From Verrucomicrobiales bacterium (GTDB lineage Bacteria > Verrucomicrobiota > Verrucomicrobiia > Limisphaerales > UBA9464): a stretch of DNA of 6,640 nt. The notes below the pieces were generated by a model that did not search any database, had not been told where the DNA came from, and was given only the letters and a program-made list of their open reading frames with translations. The position numbers and the translations under genes were made by a program. This document shows positions 1-6,640 of the stretch, piece after piece; positions within the stretch are counted from its first letter, which is position 1; each line of letters starts with the position of its first letter. The stretch spans positions 1 through 6,640 of the forward strand of contig DLVS01000629.1 of the NCBI GenBank assembly GCA_003445095.1, read 5' to 3'.

Positions 1-3000
1 GCGGTCATGTCGCCCCAGAGTTTCTCGAATTGCGCGACGGGATAGACGTCCTCCTGCCCGTGGCCCCAGCGTTTCTTCACCTCCTTGTGCGTGATGTAAG
101 TCGGCATCTTCGCCGCAACCTCACGAACGGCCGCTGCCACCTTCTCGTCGTTCGTCAGGTCGCCTCGAGTGAGACCAAATGCCGTCAGCAATTTGTCGAG
201 GTGAATCCACGTCGTCATCGAGTTGTAATAGGATAAGGCGAACTCGTCTTCTTCGCGCGGAACGGCGAGCCCTTCGAGAATGCGCGGACGTCCATTCACG
301 CGCGCCAATCCACCCCCGCGGTCGTCGATCCGACGGGTGATCATTTCGAAGCTTAGACACGCTCCTTCCTGGATGTGTAAGCCGAGCAAGGCCGGGTCCA
401 CGTCAGTCCCGAGCGTGTCGATGTTATGCAGCAGTAAATATTGAAGTTGGGGACGCTCCTGGAGCAGCCGCAACAGCACACCGTTTCGGAATAGGTTCGG
501 CACTTCGTACCAGTGGCCCACCGGGTGTAGGCATTGCAATGCGACGTTGTCCGTGTAGTCGCTAACCTCTCCCACCGAGCGAGCCCAGCCAATCAGTGCC
601 GTCCGCAAGCTGTCGCGCACCTTCTGCTGTTGCTCGTCGAGCATTTGCTGCGGCATTTCTTCCCACGCGAATCGCAGGTCGCGCACCGTCGGCACGAGTC
701 GCAGCCCGATCGATTTTCCCGGCGACAAGAATAACGGCCCTTCGTAACCGAAGTTCTTCGCCCGCCGCAAAAACTCCTCCGTCGGTTGATGAGTCAGATA
801 GCTCGTCGTGAAAACATGCGGCAGCGGCGTGCCGACTTCGCGGCTCACCCGACGACTTTTGGCGAGATGCGTTTCAATAAAGGCGCGATGTTTTCCGCCC
901 AGCTTGCAAAACGGGTGCAAGGCTTTCACCACGCCGGCGCCCTGCGTCCAACGGCTTCCAGCGCCACCGGCCAGTGTTACCACGGCAACCTGGCCCGCGC
1001 GCAAGGCGTGCCACCCAACTTCGCGCAGTTGCTCGAATCCCGGTTGCTGACCTGCCTCGGAAAGAGAACGGCCGTCCTCGGCTGTTAAGGTAGTGGGACA
1101 GGCGCCCCCGCCTGTCATTTGTCCGACAGGCGCCCCCGCCTGTCGTTCCTTTCCACCCGTGCCAATTCCGAGCCGAAAGCTCTTTTCATTCAACCGGGCA
1201 CGGACCGGATTTTGCTCAATGTATCGTTCAAACCTTTCCAACTGCGTTTCGTCACGGACGATGTGATCGAACGATTCGTCCTGCCATTGCAGCCGATTCC
1301 CGCCGAACTTCTTCTTCACGTTATGCGCGCTGACAGATTTCCAGCCCTGCAAGGCGTCCGACAGAGAATGCTCCATCAGCGGACGAACCAAAGCGTGGAC
1401 ATGATTCGGCATGATCACGTAGCGACCTAGGGTGTAACGCTCGCCATCGAAGTGTCGTAGGCAACGCTCCATTTCCGCCGCGATTTCCGGCTCCGCGAGC
1501 ACGCAGCCGCCGAGACCACGATCCAAGTCGTCCTCGAACCGCGCGCTAAACAAGGCCAGAGCTTCGCGGCGTTTCTCGTCGGACTCATCCTTAGGAAGTT
1601 GTCGAAGGTGTTCTTCCTTTTCGCGCCTCCAGCCCTCTTCAATGTCCTTAGGCACGGAGTCAGCGAGTCGGAAAGTCACGAAGTAAGTGCAGCCCTCTTG
1701 GGTCCAATGCGGCAAATGGCGCTGCCGTATGCTGGCCGGGCGGTCTGGCTCGAATGGGGAAAATGGCGGGATGTCAACGCAGGCGGGGGCGCCCGCGGGA
1801 CGGGTGCCAGGCGAGGGCGCCTGTCCCACTACCGCTGCTCCCGGGATACGTCTCCACCCCGTGGTATCGATGACATCTTCCGCCTGAACGTCCTCAATGG
1901 TGGCGCTCGGCGAGAGACGATTCTGCGCGAGGCCGATCCGCGCATCGCGCAAGTCCGCACGAATCTGTTCGTGTTGCGTCCGGTCGAACCCGAACTCATC
2001 CAGCGAGGCGTGCAAGGTCCGCTCGTTACCGGAGTCCGCTTTACCGCGCGGCAGCATTTGATCGAAGAGCGTCTGTACCATGCCGCGCAGTTCGGATTTG
2101 TTGCGACAGGCGAACGCAAATTTGTCGAGCTCAGCACGGCGCAGCGGAGACAGCGTGCGCAATTCTTGCCGCAACAACCGAGGCACGGTGAGCGCATAAT
2201 AGCCGGCGGGCATCAGCGCCGCGTCGCCGCTCAACCAATCCGCAAAGGTTCCATTTTCGTTGATGGCAAAATCGTACACCACCGGTTCCATGGCGAAGGG
2301 CAACGCGGAGGAGAGTTCGCGCTTCGTTGTCGACATAATCTCCTGCATGCGCTGCTGCGCGGCCGATTTTTTGTCGGGCGCAAAAATGAACCCCATGCCC
2401 CCGCCGGACATCCCGCCGAGCATCCAGAAACCCCAGAAATTTTTGCCGAACTCACGAGCAGCCCGTTCGATAAGCAGTTCCGTGTAATAAGTGCTCGCCC
2501 AGGGGATAATCGTCTGAATGGGCTGAGTGAAATTGCGGGTCGTCGCCGCACCGATGGCCGGCACGTCGCCGCGTCGCAGGGCACCCAAGATTTCATCAAG
2601 AATCCCGAGCGCCTGCTGGCGCGCTTTCCATTCCGCTTCCGAGCGCAGGAGATATTTCTCGGTCACCATTTCCAGAATGGGGCCGACATTTTGCGCCATC
2701 CCCCCGTGGACGAGCACCAGACTGTCTTGGAGCCGCTGCCGGGCTTGCTCCGAAATCTCCTCGCCTGAGAACACCTTGTGCAGAGGCATCAGTCGGCCGC
2801 GGCTAATGCCGAATTCCGGATCGCCCTCCGCCGCCGGCACACCTTCGATCAACTTAATGCCGGGCCAAACGCCCCCCGAGTCCTGCCAACCTCCTCCCGA
2901 GCCGCCGATCCATTCGCCCAGAATGGCGCGCGCCAAGGCCAGCCGCCGTTCACTTTCCTGCAGTTGTCCAGTCAGGGAGGCCGCCTGGCCGGTCGCCCGC

Positions 3001-3998
3001 ATGCAGACGCTAATCAAACAGGCGAGCAAGTTGGTCGAGACCGCCAACCGCGAACCCTTCGGAATATTGTTAACGCTGCTGACGATCTCCAGCCCACGTC
3101 CCTCGCCAACAATCCGCGTCAGTAGCGCCGCCAGGCTTTGTCCGGAGCCCTCAATTCCGGGCGGCACGATGCCGGAGGCGATAACAGCGGCTTTGAGTAG
3201 GCCGAGGTAATCCTTCGCAAAGTCGAATACCTCCGAGAGGTTCGAAATGTCCGCCGTCGCACCGAGATCAACGCTTGTGAGCCGCAGTACCGGTTCCTCG
3301 ATCACGCGCAAATACGCTTCGACGGGCGGTTGAGGACGGTCGTCCCGTCCGTGGACGCCGAGATCAACTGAGACGTTCAGCACGCGCGCGCCTTCGGGGA
3401 AATCCATCCCGAGGAAAAAGATATCGCTCCACCCACCGTGGGTGAGGTCCATGCGCACCGGGGTCCGCTCGCGTAGGATGGGGTAGCCACCGTCGGCTCC
3501 CGGCTGGACCAATTCGGAGCGGATGCGCAGCGGTTGATCGGCCGGGTGGCCCATGCGAAACATCCATTGGTTCCCACGTACCGAACGCACACTGCGGCGC
3601 ACCTGATCGGCGAGCGTTTGAAAAGCGAGGCGATGGTAGGCCGCGGCGAGCGCGCTGGAGATCGCGTCACTGGGACCCTCACGCTGTTGAGCGGAAAGAA
3701 ATTCGTTGATCGCTTCCTCGAATCGGCGCTGAAGCAAGTGCTCGTAACCTTGGAATGGAATCAGCCCGCGGCGATTCAGCTCCGCGATTCGCGGAATGTG
3801 AAAGCGATGGATCGCGTACAGAAAGAACAACGCGCGGACGCGTTCATAGAGATTGTCGCACTGGCGACGAAAGGCATCGAGCGCAGCGCACTCGGCGAGC
3901 AGTTCCTTCAGGGTCGCACCGGCGCACAACGCATCGAGCGATTGATTCCGTACCGTCGGATCGGTCGCGGTGATGATCTCCGTCAGTCGGCTGTTCAT
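1..3998 (-). CDS. Fucokinase-like GHMP kinase / UDPGP-type pyrophosphorylase fusion with a RAYT inserted in frame (3'-partial)
   Basis: One frame runs from ATG 3998 to the left edge: 1332 codons with no TAA, TAG or TGA, checked codon by codon. Order: residues 1-170, helical and unrecognised; 170-590, GHMP sugar kinase; 590-720, a conserved-looking segment of unknown role; 723-969, the transposable element; from about 1000 onward, a UDPGP-family nucleotidyltransferase that leaves the window. The expected role of the host enzyme is sugar + ATP to sugar 1-phosphate, then + NTP to NDP-sugar, in the cytoplasm. Bacteroides Fkp does this for L-fucose but with the pyrophosphorylase first and of a different family. 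The sugar here is unknown. The ATG is supported by an upstream GAGGGGG and an ATGA overlap with the GalU-like gene. The frame is intact on both sides of the element, so this is not an ordinary disruption; whether the full product folds or is processed cannot be told. Confidence 0.85.
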   Translation of the reverse strand, partial: MNSRLTEIITATDPTVRNQSLDALCAGATLKELLAECAALDAFRRQCDNLYERVRALFFLYAIHRFHIPRIAELNRRGLIPFQGYEHLLQRRFEEAINEFLSAQQREGPSDAISSALAAAYHRLAFQTLADQVRRSVRSVRGNQWMFRMGHPADQPLRIRSELVQPGADGGYPILRERTPVRMDLTHGGWSDIFFLGMDFPEGARVLNVSVDLGVHGRDDRPQPPVEAYLRVIEEPVLRLTSVDLGATADISNLSEVFDFAKDYLGLLKAAVIASGIVPPGIEGSGQSLAALLTRIVGEGRGLEIVSSVNNIPKGSRLAVSTNLLACLISVCMRATGQAASLTGQLQESERRLALARAILGEWIGGSGGGWQDSGGVWPGIKLIEGVPAAEGDPEFGISRGRLMPLHKVFSGEEISEQARQRLQDSLVLVHGGMAQNVGPILEMVTEKYLLRSEAEWKARQQALGILDEILGALRRGDVPAIGAATTRNFTQPIQTIIPWASTYYTELLIERAAREFGKNFWGFWMLGGMSGGGMGFIFAPDKKSAAQQRMQEIMSTTKRELSSALPFAMEPVVYDFAINENGTFADWLSGDAALMPAGYYALTVPRLLRQELRTLSPLRRAELDKFAFACRNKSELRGMVQTLFDQMLPRGKADSGNERTLHASLDEFGFDRTQHEQIRADLRDARIGLAQNRLSPSATIEDVQAEDVIDTTGWRRIPGAAVVGQAPSPGTRPAGAPACVDIPPFSPFEPDRPASIRQRHLPHWTQEGCTYFVTFRLADSVPKDIEEGWRREKEEHLRQLPKDESDEKRREALALFSARFEDDLDRGLGGCVLAEPEIAAEMERCLRHFDGERYTLGRYVIMPNHVHALVRPLMEHSLSDALQGWKSVSAHNVKKKFGGNRLQWQDESFDHIVRDETQLERFERYIEQNPVRARLNEKSFRLGIGTGGKERQAGAPVGQMTGGGACPTTLTAEDGRSLSEAGQQPGFEQLREVGWHALRAGQVAVVTLAGGAGSRWTQGAGVVKALHPFCKLGGKHRAFIETHLAKSRRVSREVGTPLPHVFTTSYLTHQPTEEFLRRAKNFGYEGPLFLSPGKSIGLRLVPTVRDLRFAWEEMPQQMLDEQQQKVRDSLRTALIGWARSVGEVSDYTDNVALQCLHPVGHWYEVPNLFRNGVLLRLLQERPQLQYLLLHNIDTLGTDVDPALLGLHIQEGACLSFEMITRRIDDRGGGLARVNGRPRILEGLAVPREEDEFALSYYNSMTTWIHLDKLLTAFGLTRGDLTNDEKVAAAVREVAAKMPTYITHKEVKKRWGHGQEDVYPVAQFEKLWGDMT
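3..1001 (-). other. UDPGP-family pyrophosphorylase module of the fusion protein (residues about 1000 to window edge)
   Basis: This module belongs to the eukaryotic-type UDP-glucose / UDP-sugar pyrophosphorylase family (UDPGP). The nucleotide-binding loop [12 protein letters not shown] is at residues 1006-1017, followed by the lysines K1025 and K1032 ([11 protein letters not shown]), in the region where this family has its catalytic lysine. [11 protein letters not shown] at 1191-1201 matches the family's NxDNLG signature for metal and sugar binding. The last visible residues come from the left edge of the window, so the C-terminal part is missing. The family normally makes UDP-sugars, hence UTP is the likely nucleotide, but that is inference. 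It is unrelated at motif level to the neighbouring GalU-like protein, so two different kinds of sugar nucleotidyltransferase lie side by side. Confidence 0.8.
1097..1144 (+). repeat. Left REP doublet: two 20-nt palindromes
   Basis: Two identical copies of GACAGGCGCCCCCGCCTGTC lie at 1097-1116 and 1125-1144, separated by ATTTGTCC. Each has a perfect 8-bp stem (GACAGGCG/CGCCTGTC) with a four-C loop, so it can fold in single-stranded DNA or RNA. They are the expected substrates of the adjacent RAYT. In the host frame they are translated without a stop as residues RQAGAPVG and GGGACPT. Confidence 0.85.
1158..1727 (-). CDS. REP-associated tyrosine transposase (RAYT, IS200-like Y1 domain) embedded in frame
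   Basis: Residues 758-947 of the long frame form a full RAYT-type domain. RAYTs are single-strand HUH nucleases related to IS200/IS605 TnpA that act on REP palindromes. The N-terminal family motif [20 protein letters not shown] is at 762-781. The metal-binding HUH motif sits in MPNHVHALV at 863-871 (H866 and H868). A QGWKS-like helix is at 881-885. The likely catalytic tyrosine is Y926 in [12 protein letters not shown]. The end at FRLGIGTG (941-948) is where related RAYTs usually stop. All expected active-site residues are present, so the sequence does not look decayed. There is no ATG ahead of the first motif; a TTG (residue 762) or a GTG in the terminal palindrome (residue 724) are the only nearby candidates. 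There is no stop, and translation continues into the host enzyme. It could be translated only as part of the fusion. Confidence 0.85.
1778..1825 (-). repeat. Right REP doublet: two diverged 20-nt palindromes, mirror image of the left pair
   Basis: The outer copy is at 1806-1825 (GCCAGGCGAGGGCGCCTGTC) and the inner copy at 1778-1797 (CGCAGGCGGGGGCGCCCGCG), with an 8-nt spacer GGACGGGT. The left spacer read on the same strand is GGACAAAT, so spacing and the GGAC start are shared. The inner copy differs from the left consensus at its outer stem positions on both sides but keeps pairing apart from one A-C (G-T on the other strand). This suggests an older, diverged pair whose hairpin has been retained. 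Confidence 0.75.
2229..3491 (-). other. GHMP kinase module of the fusion protein (residues about 170-590)
   Basis: Motifs appear in fucokinase order. The substrate-side motif [15 protein letters not shown] is at residues 178-192 (fucokinases have APVRIDLAGGWSD). The phosphate loop position reads [10 protein letters not shown] at 313-322. A very characteristic GGGWQD-GG-PGIKL block is at 368-383. The third GHMP motif, [10 protein letters not shown], is at 528-537. The WQD block is the strongest pointer to the L-fucokinase branch rather than galactokinase or mevalonate kinase. The phosphate loop is unusual because two of its usual glycines are replaced by Arg317 and Ala319. These motifs are read directly from the sequence; the substrate is inferred and could be another 6-deoxy or related sugar. 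Confidence 0.8.
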
Positions 3999-4840
3999 TT
4001 CTGCCCCCTCAAGGCGAGCAATTCGACGATGCCGGTCAACACTTCGTCGCGATCCTGGCCGTCGAGCGCGAGGGCGAGTTGCGCGGTAAGCAAACCGTAC
4101 TTCAAACCGATGTCGTAGCGACGGCCGGCCACTTCATAGGCGAGGTAGCGTTCGTGTTGCGCCAGTTTGGCGAGCGCGGTCGTGAGATGGACACCGGCGG
4201 TCGACGATCGAGAGACCTGTTGGCCGAGCATTTCCATCACAGCCGGCGTGAGCACGTGCATGCCGAAGAAACAAAGATAGTGCCCGGCACGTAATCCCGG
4301 CACGATGAGACGTTGCTCGGCTTCCGTGGGCGTTGGTTTCTCCAACAAATCATCGATCTCATAAAGCGACTGCGAATTGGCCACGAGCCGGCCGCCAATC
4401 GCGCCGTAAAAGGGAAGCTTGCTCTCGTGGGTCGCTTGCACCGCCGACACGGCACAGTCCTGTTCGCGGGCCACTTCGACGAGTTGTTGCGCGCATCGTT
4501 TTTGGGTTCGGCTCACATAGAGGTGATCGCCGACGAGGAGCAAAAACGGGCTGCCACCAGCGAAGGCTTTGGCGCAGTAAACCGCATGACCGTAACCCAG
4601 CGGTTGCGTCTGTTCGACGAACGTCAGGCGCGACGCGTGAGTGCCCGCCGCGGCTTCATAGGCTTTTTGATCCCCTGGCGAAACGACGATGGCGATTTCG
4701 TCGACGCCCGCCTGCAATACCTCTTCGATAATGATGCGCAATGCGGTTTTGCCGACGCCGTCGCCGTCAACCAGCGTTTGCAGCGGGAGTGTACGCTGGT
4801 TCTTGCCCGCGGCGGTGACAACCGCCTTTTTGATTTCCAT
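3995..4840 (-). CDS. GalU-like sugar-1-phosphate nucleotidyltransferase
   Basis: This is a 281-residue cytoplasmic protein of the nucleotidyltransferase (GalU/RfbA) fold, which couples a sugar 1-phosphate to an NTP to give an NDP-sugar and pyrophosphate. Visible GalU features are KAVVTAAG at residues 5-12 opening the nucleotide loop, LGYGHA at 81-86, VGDH at 103-106 with the metal-binding-type Asp105, FYGAIGG at 144-150, and DDLLEKP at 163-169. The loop is not canonical: GalU has GxGTRxLPxxK followed by PKEM, whereas here it reads [10 protein letters not shown] and the PKEM part is missing or shortened, though K31 may compensate. Substrate and activity therefore cannot be assumed. The ATG at 4840 was chosen because conserved sequence begins four codons later; a TTG at 4882 would add 14 unlike residues. 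The stop (TGA) overlaps the next gene's ATG, indicating translational coupling. The 45-nt gap to the permease shows no evident terminator. Confidence 0.85.
   Translation of the reverse strand: MEIKKAVVTAAGKNQRTLPLQTLVDGDGVGKTALRIIIEEVLQAGVDEIAIVVSPGDQKAYEAAAGTHASRLTFVEQTQPLGYGHAVYCAKAFAGGSPFLLLVGDHLYVSRTQKRCAQQLVEVAREQDCAVSAVQATHESKLPFYGAIGGRLVANSQSLYEIDDLLEKPTPTEAEQRLIVPGLRAGHYLCFFGMHVLTPAVMEMLGQQVSRSSTAGVHLTTALAKLAQHERYLAYEVAGRRYDIGLKYGLLTAQLALALDGQDRDEVLTGIVELLALRGQK
4004..4010 (-). promoter_or_regulatory. Ribosome binding site for the kinase-pyrophosphorylase gene
   Basis: On the minus strand GAGGGGG lies 5 nt before the ATG at 3998, inside the last codons of the GalU-like gene. Together with the ATGA stop/start overlap it fixes this start and indicates reinitiation or coupled translation of the two genes. 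Confidence 0.55.
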
Positions 4841-4885
4841 AAATCCGCGGGGAGCGTCCCAAGACTTCCCAGGGTGCGTCAAACC

Positions 4886-6640
4886 CTACCCCCTCGATAC
4901 AGGCGCGATTGGGGGCGGCACCGGAGGAACCACCGGAGCCAATGCCACCACGGCCCGGTCGCGCATTTCCCCAAAAAGCTTGTCGCGAGCCCAAAGCACA
5001 AAGGCGACATCCTTGGCCAGGCTCAGGAAACTATTAACTGCCACCATGACGATCGGCATCCACGTCGTCATCGCTTGAATCGCCCCAGCCGTCGGGCCGC
5101 CGGACTTCCGGAGCATCAACGGAAACAGGACCAAAGACATCGACAGGACTGTGAGGAAGGAGATGACCAACCAGGGGATCACCTCCACGAAAAGGAGCGT
5201 CTTCAACGTCGCCAGATTGACGCCACGGGACGTCAACCCAAGCCACATTCCAACCCAACTGAGGGCTACCAGATCGGCAACAAACGTAAGCGTGCCGAGC
5301 GCGGGCGCGACTGCCAAAGTCCACCAAGGCGAGGGCGGAGGTAATTGCGTGCCAGGACCGACGATCGAGACGCTGCCCACCCCAGGGCTAGAGCCCAGCG
5401 GGACAAGATTGGTAGACACGGCCCCGGCCACTGAGTTGGTTGCGGCGATAGGCTTTGCTGCAAAGGCGGCTGAGATTTGGCTTTGGGTACGATGGGCTAC
5501 CAGAACGCCTCCGACCGATTGTAGGATCAAGCACAGGGCCAACGGAGGCCCGAACATCCGCAGCAAACCCATCCATTGTCCTCGGATGATCTGCGACTCG
5601 TTTAACGGCGTGGCCAGCAGAAGTTCCAAAAGTCCACTTCGCCGCGCGTCGCCCAGAAACCGGCTCGCTTGGGAGGCAACGCCCAAATAGATCAGAAGAC
5701 CGATCCCTGCGGAAATAGTGGTCCAAACCACCCAGCCCGTCGGGTTGATGGCGCTGGGCGTCGGGACGCGGCTGGACAAGAACTCTCCGAAGGCCGCCGC
5801 AAGCATCATCGCTGCGAGCCACAACAACCGCGCTTGCCAGCGCTCCCGAGAGACGACCCACATAATTGGGTTAGCTTCCAGCAGCCGCCGGCGAGTCGAG
5901 CGGCTCGGGCTCGCGGAGGACGACCAGTGGCGAAACCAATTCCGCCGCGAGCTCCCCGCCGTTCTTCCGTGCTCCTGCCACGTTCGGGGAAGGACGACAC
6001 AGGTCATTCCCAAGAGCATTGCCAGAACGACCTGGTTCACCACGAACGCAGTCCAAAAGGGGACCCCTCCCGAGGAACTGGACGCCACAAAAAGGTATCC
6101 GGGACTGGATAGGCTTCCCAACGGTACCGCTTGGCTACGGGTGACGGCGCCCACCAAGCTGTCCAAAGCAGGTCCCCCTGCGGTAAGAGTCACCAGCAAT
6201 ACAAACGTGAGTCCGAGGGCCTTCTGCGCTTCTCGGCTGATGGCGGAACTAAGCAGACCGGCCGCCAGAGAGATGAGCAGCGCATTTCCCAACGCCAACG
6301 CGGCCTTCCAATACTCGGCTCCAGTGATTCCGCCCATCGTGATTGTCAACGCGAGCACGGGCAGGATCGCCAGCAACGCGTAGCCGGCGCGCAGTGAAGT
6401 GGCCATCAACTTGCCGAGAACGACATCGTGTCCCCGCAGATTCGAAAGGAACAGAAACCCTAGCGTCCCCTCGCGCTTTTCGATGCTCAGGCAATCGGAC
6501 GTGAGAAATGGCCCCGACAGCAAGGCCGCCGCGAATCCGAGCCACGTGAGCGCCGCAAACAGCCCTCGTCCCAGATTGGAACTGCCGAAGAAGCTGATGG
6601 GGCCGAAGATTGTCAGAATGATGCAGCCGCCGCCAATCAC
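4886..6640 (-). CDS. ABC-2-type transporter permease, two-lobed, 5'-partial
   Basis: This is the membrane subunit of an ABC transporter of the ABC-2 class, which moves an unknown substrate across the inner membrane with a separate ATPase not in this window. In total 584 codons are visible, ending in TAG at 4888-4886; the N-terminus lies beyond the right edge, and the GTG at 6640 is only where the window begins. Hydrophobic stretches lie near residues 27-46, 86-103, 113-134, 142-160, 198-217, 272-285, 303-322 and in several later blocks. The cytoplasmic-type motif KREGTLGFLFLSNL with VVLGK (residues 55-77) recurs as RRSGLLELLLATPL with IIRGQ (333-355) at a constant offset of 278, so the protein looks like two fused homologous halves. 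A basic Ser/Arg-rich loop (about 226-253) precedes the second half. The C-terminus is Pro-rich (PPVPPP). The EKREGTLG pattern is familiar from Verrucomicrobia. The class is clear; the substrate is unknown. Confidence 0.85.
   Translation of the reverse strand: MIGGGCIILTIFGPISFFGSSNLGRGLFAALTWLGFAAALLSGPFLTSDCLSIEKREGTLGFLFLSNLRGHDVVLGKLMATSLRAGYALLAILPVLALTITMGGITGAEYWKAALALGNALLISLAAGLLSSAISREAQKALGLTFVLLVTLTAGGPALDSLVGAVTRSQAVPLGSLSSPGYLFVASSSSGGVPFWTAFVVNQVVLAMLLGMTCVVLPRTWQEHGRTAGSSRRNWFRHWSSSASPSRSTRRRLLEANPIMWVVSRERWQARLLWLAAMMLAAAFGEFLSSRVPTPSAINPTGWVVWTTISAGIGLLIYLGVASQASRFLGDARRSGLLELLLATPLNESQIIRGQWMGLLRMFGPPLALCLILQSVGGVLVAHRTQSQISAAFAAKPIAATNSVAGAVSTNLVPLGSSPGVGSVSIVGPGTQLPPPSPWWTLAVAPALGTLTFVADLVALSWVGMWLGLTSRGVNLATLKTLLFVEVIPWLVISFLTVLSMSLVLFPLMLRKSGGPTAGAIQAMTTWMPIVMVAVNSFLSLAKDVAFVLWARDKLFGEMRDRAVVALAPVVPPVPPPIAPVSRG

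Larger units (their letters stand above)
1090..1833 (-). mobile_element. RAYT/REP element inserted in the kinase-pyrophosphorylase gene
   Basis: The element is bounded by near-identical inverted ends. The left end begins GGTAGTGGGACAGGCG (from 1089) and the right end finishes CGCCTGTCCCACTACC (to 1833), 26 of 28 positions matching. Inside are a pair of palindromes at each end and one RAYT gene read in the host direction. The exact junction is uncertain by a base or two, as these elements do not make clear target duplications. Taking TAGTGGG...CCCACTA (1091-1831) gives 741 bp, a multiple of three; removing it joins host codons as ...GCG-GCC-TTA-ACA... in frame. The insertion lies in an apparent linker about 35 residues before the pyrophosphorylase nucleotide loop, the kind of place where extra sequence may be tolerated. 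Confidence 0.75.

Noticed and set aside
1097..1144. Two-copy 28-nt repeat considered as a short CRISPR array
   Set aside because: The units are tandem palindromes with only 8 nt between them, no spacer-sized unique sequence, and an inverted matching pair beside a RAYT; this is REP structure.
1599..2768. A 389-codon plus-strand open frame
   Set aside because: It is antisense to the kinase module and RAYT, which carry clear motifs; its translation is Arg/His-rich with no recognisable domain. GC-rich codon bias explains the opening.
2527..3210. A 227-codon plus-strand open frame
   Set aside because: It is a Ser/Pro/Arg-rich shadow opposite the GHMP kinase.
1..3998. The long gene considered as a pseudogene broken by the transposon
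   Set aside because: Every codon from 3998 to 3 was read and no stop or frameshift is present; conserved motifs continue in the same frame after the element.
4841..4882. TTG at 4882 as start of the GalU-like gene
   Set aside because: The 14 extra residues do not resemble the family, whereas the ATG at 4840 lies right before the conserved beta-strand KAVVTAAG.
4313..5344. A 343-codon plus-strand open frame
   Set aside because: It crosses two convincing minus-strand genes and their junction, has low-complexity Arg/His-rich composition and shows no family motif.
6638..6640. GTG at the right edge as the permease start
   Set aside because: It coincides with the window border, and the family has a further N-terminal membrane segment before this point.

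Overview
The window is GC-rich bacterial DNA with all recognisable genes on the minus strand, read right to left. The protein styles suggest a Verrucomicrobiota- or Planctomycetota-type bacterium: a permease with the DCLSxEKREGTLGxLFL signature, a GalU-like protein with an [13 protein letters not shown]-terminus, a fucokinase-like kinase joined to a UDPGP-type pyrophosphorylase, and a RAYT transposase bordered by GACAGGCG/CGCCTGTC palindromes. This assignment comes from recalled family resemblance, not a search.

Layout in transcription order: (1) 6640-4886, an ABC-2-type membrane permease, cut at its N-terminus by the window edge. (2) 4840-3995, a GalU-like sugar-1-phosphate nucleotidyltransferase. 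(3) 3998 to the left edge, one very long reading frame of at least 1332 codons with no stop. It overlaps gene 2 by ATGA and runs off the window. There is no gene-free stretch over 300 bases.

The long frame was translated codon by codon. It encodes a helical N-terminal region (residues 1 to about 170), a GHMP kinase module with fucokinase hallmarks (about 170-590), a further segment (about 590-720), a complete REP-associated tyrosine transposase (RAYT, about 758-947), and a UDPGP-family pyrophosphorylase module (from about 1000 to the window edge). The RAYT lies in a roughly 740-bp element whose two ends each carry a pair of 20-nt palindromes with 8-nt spacing, arranged as mirror images. The element sits in the linker between kinase and pyrophosphorylase, and neither the element nor its palindromic ends break the host frame. 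The transposase has neither an ATG before its first conserved motif nor a stop of its own.

Without the insertion, genes 2 and 3 look like a sugar-activation pair: a kinase that phosphorylates a free sugar at C1, a fused pyrophosphorylase that would convert it to an NDP-sugar, and a translationally coupled separate nucleotidyltransferase. The sugar and nucleotide cannot be read from the sequence. The permease may simply be a neighbour. The main point of interest is the in-frame transposase inside a metabolic enzyme, which would be a kinase-transposase-pyrophosphorylase protein if translated throughout.
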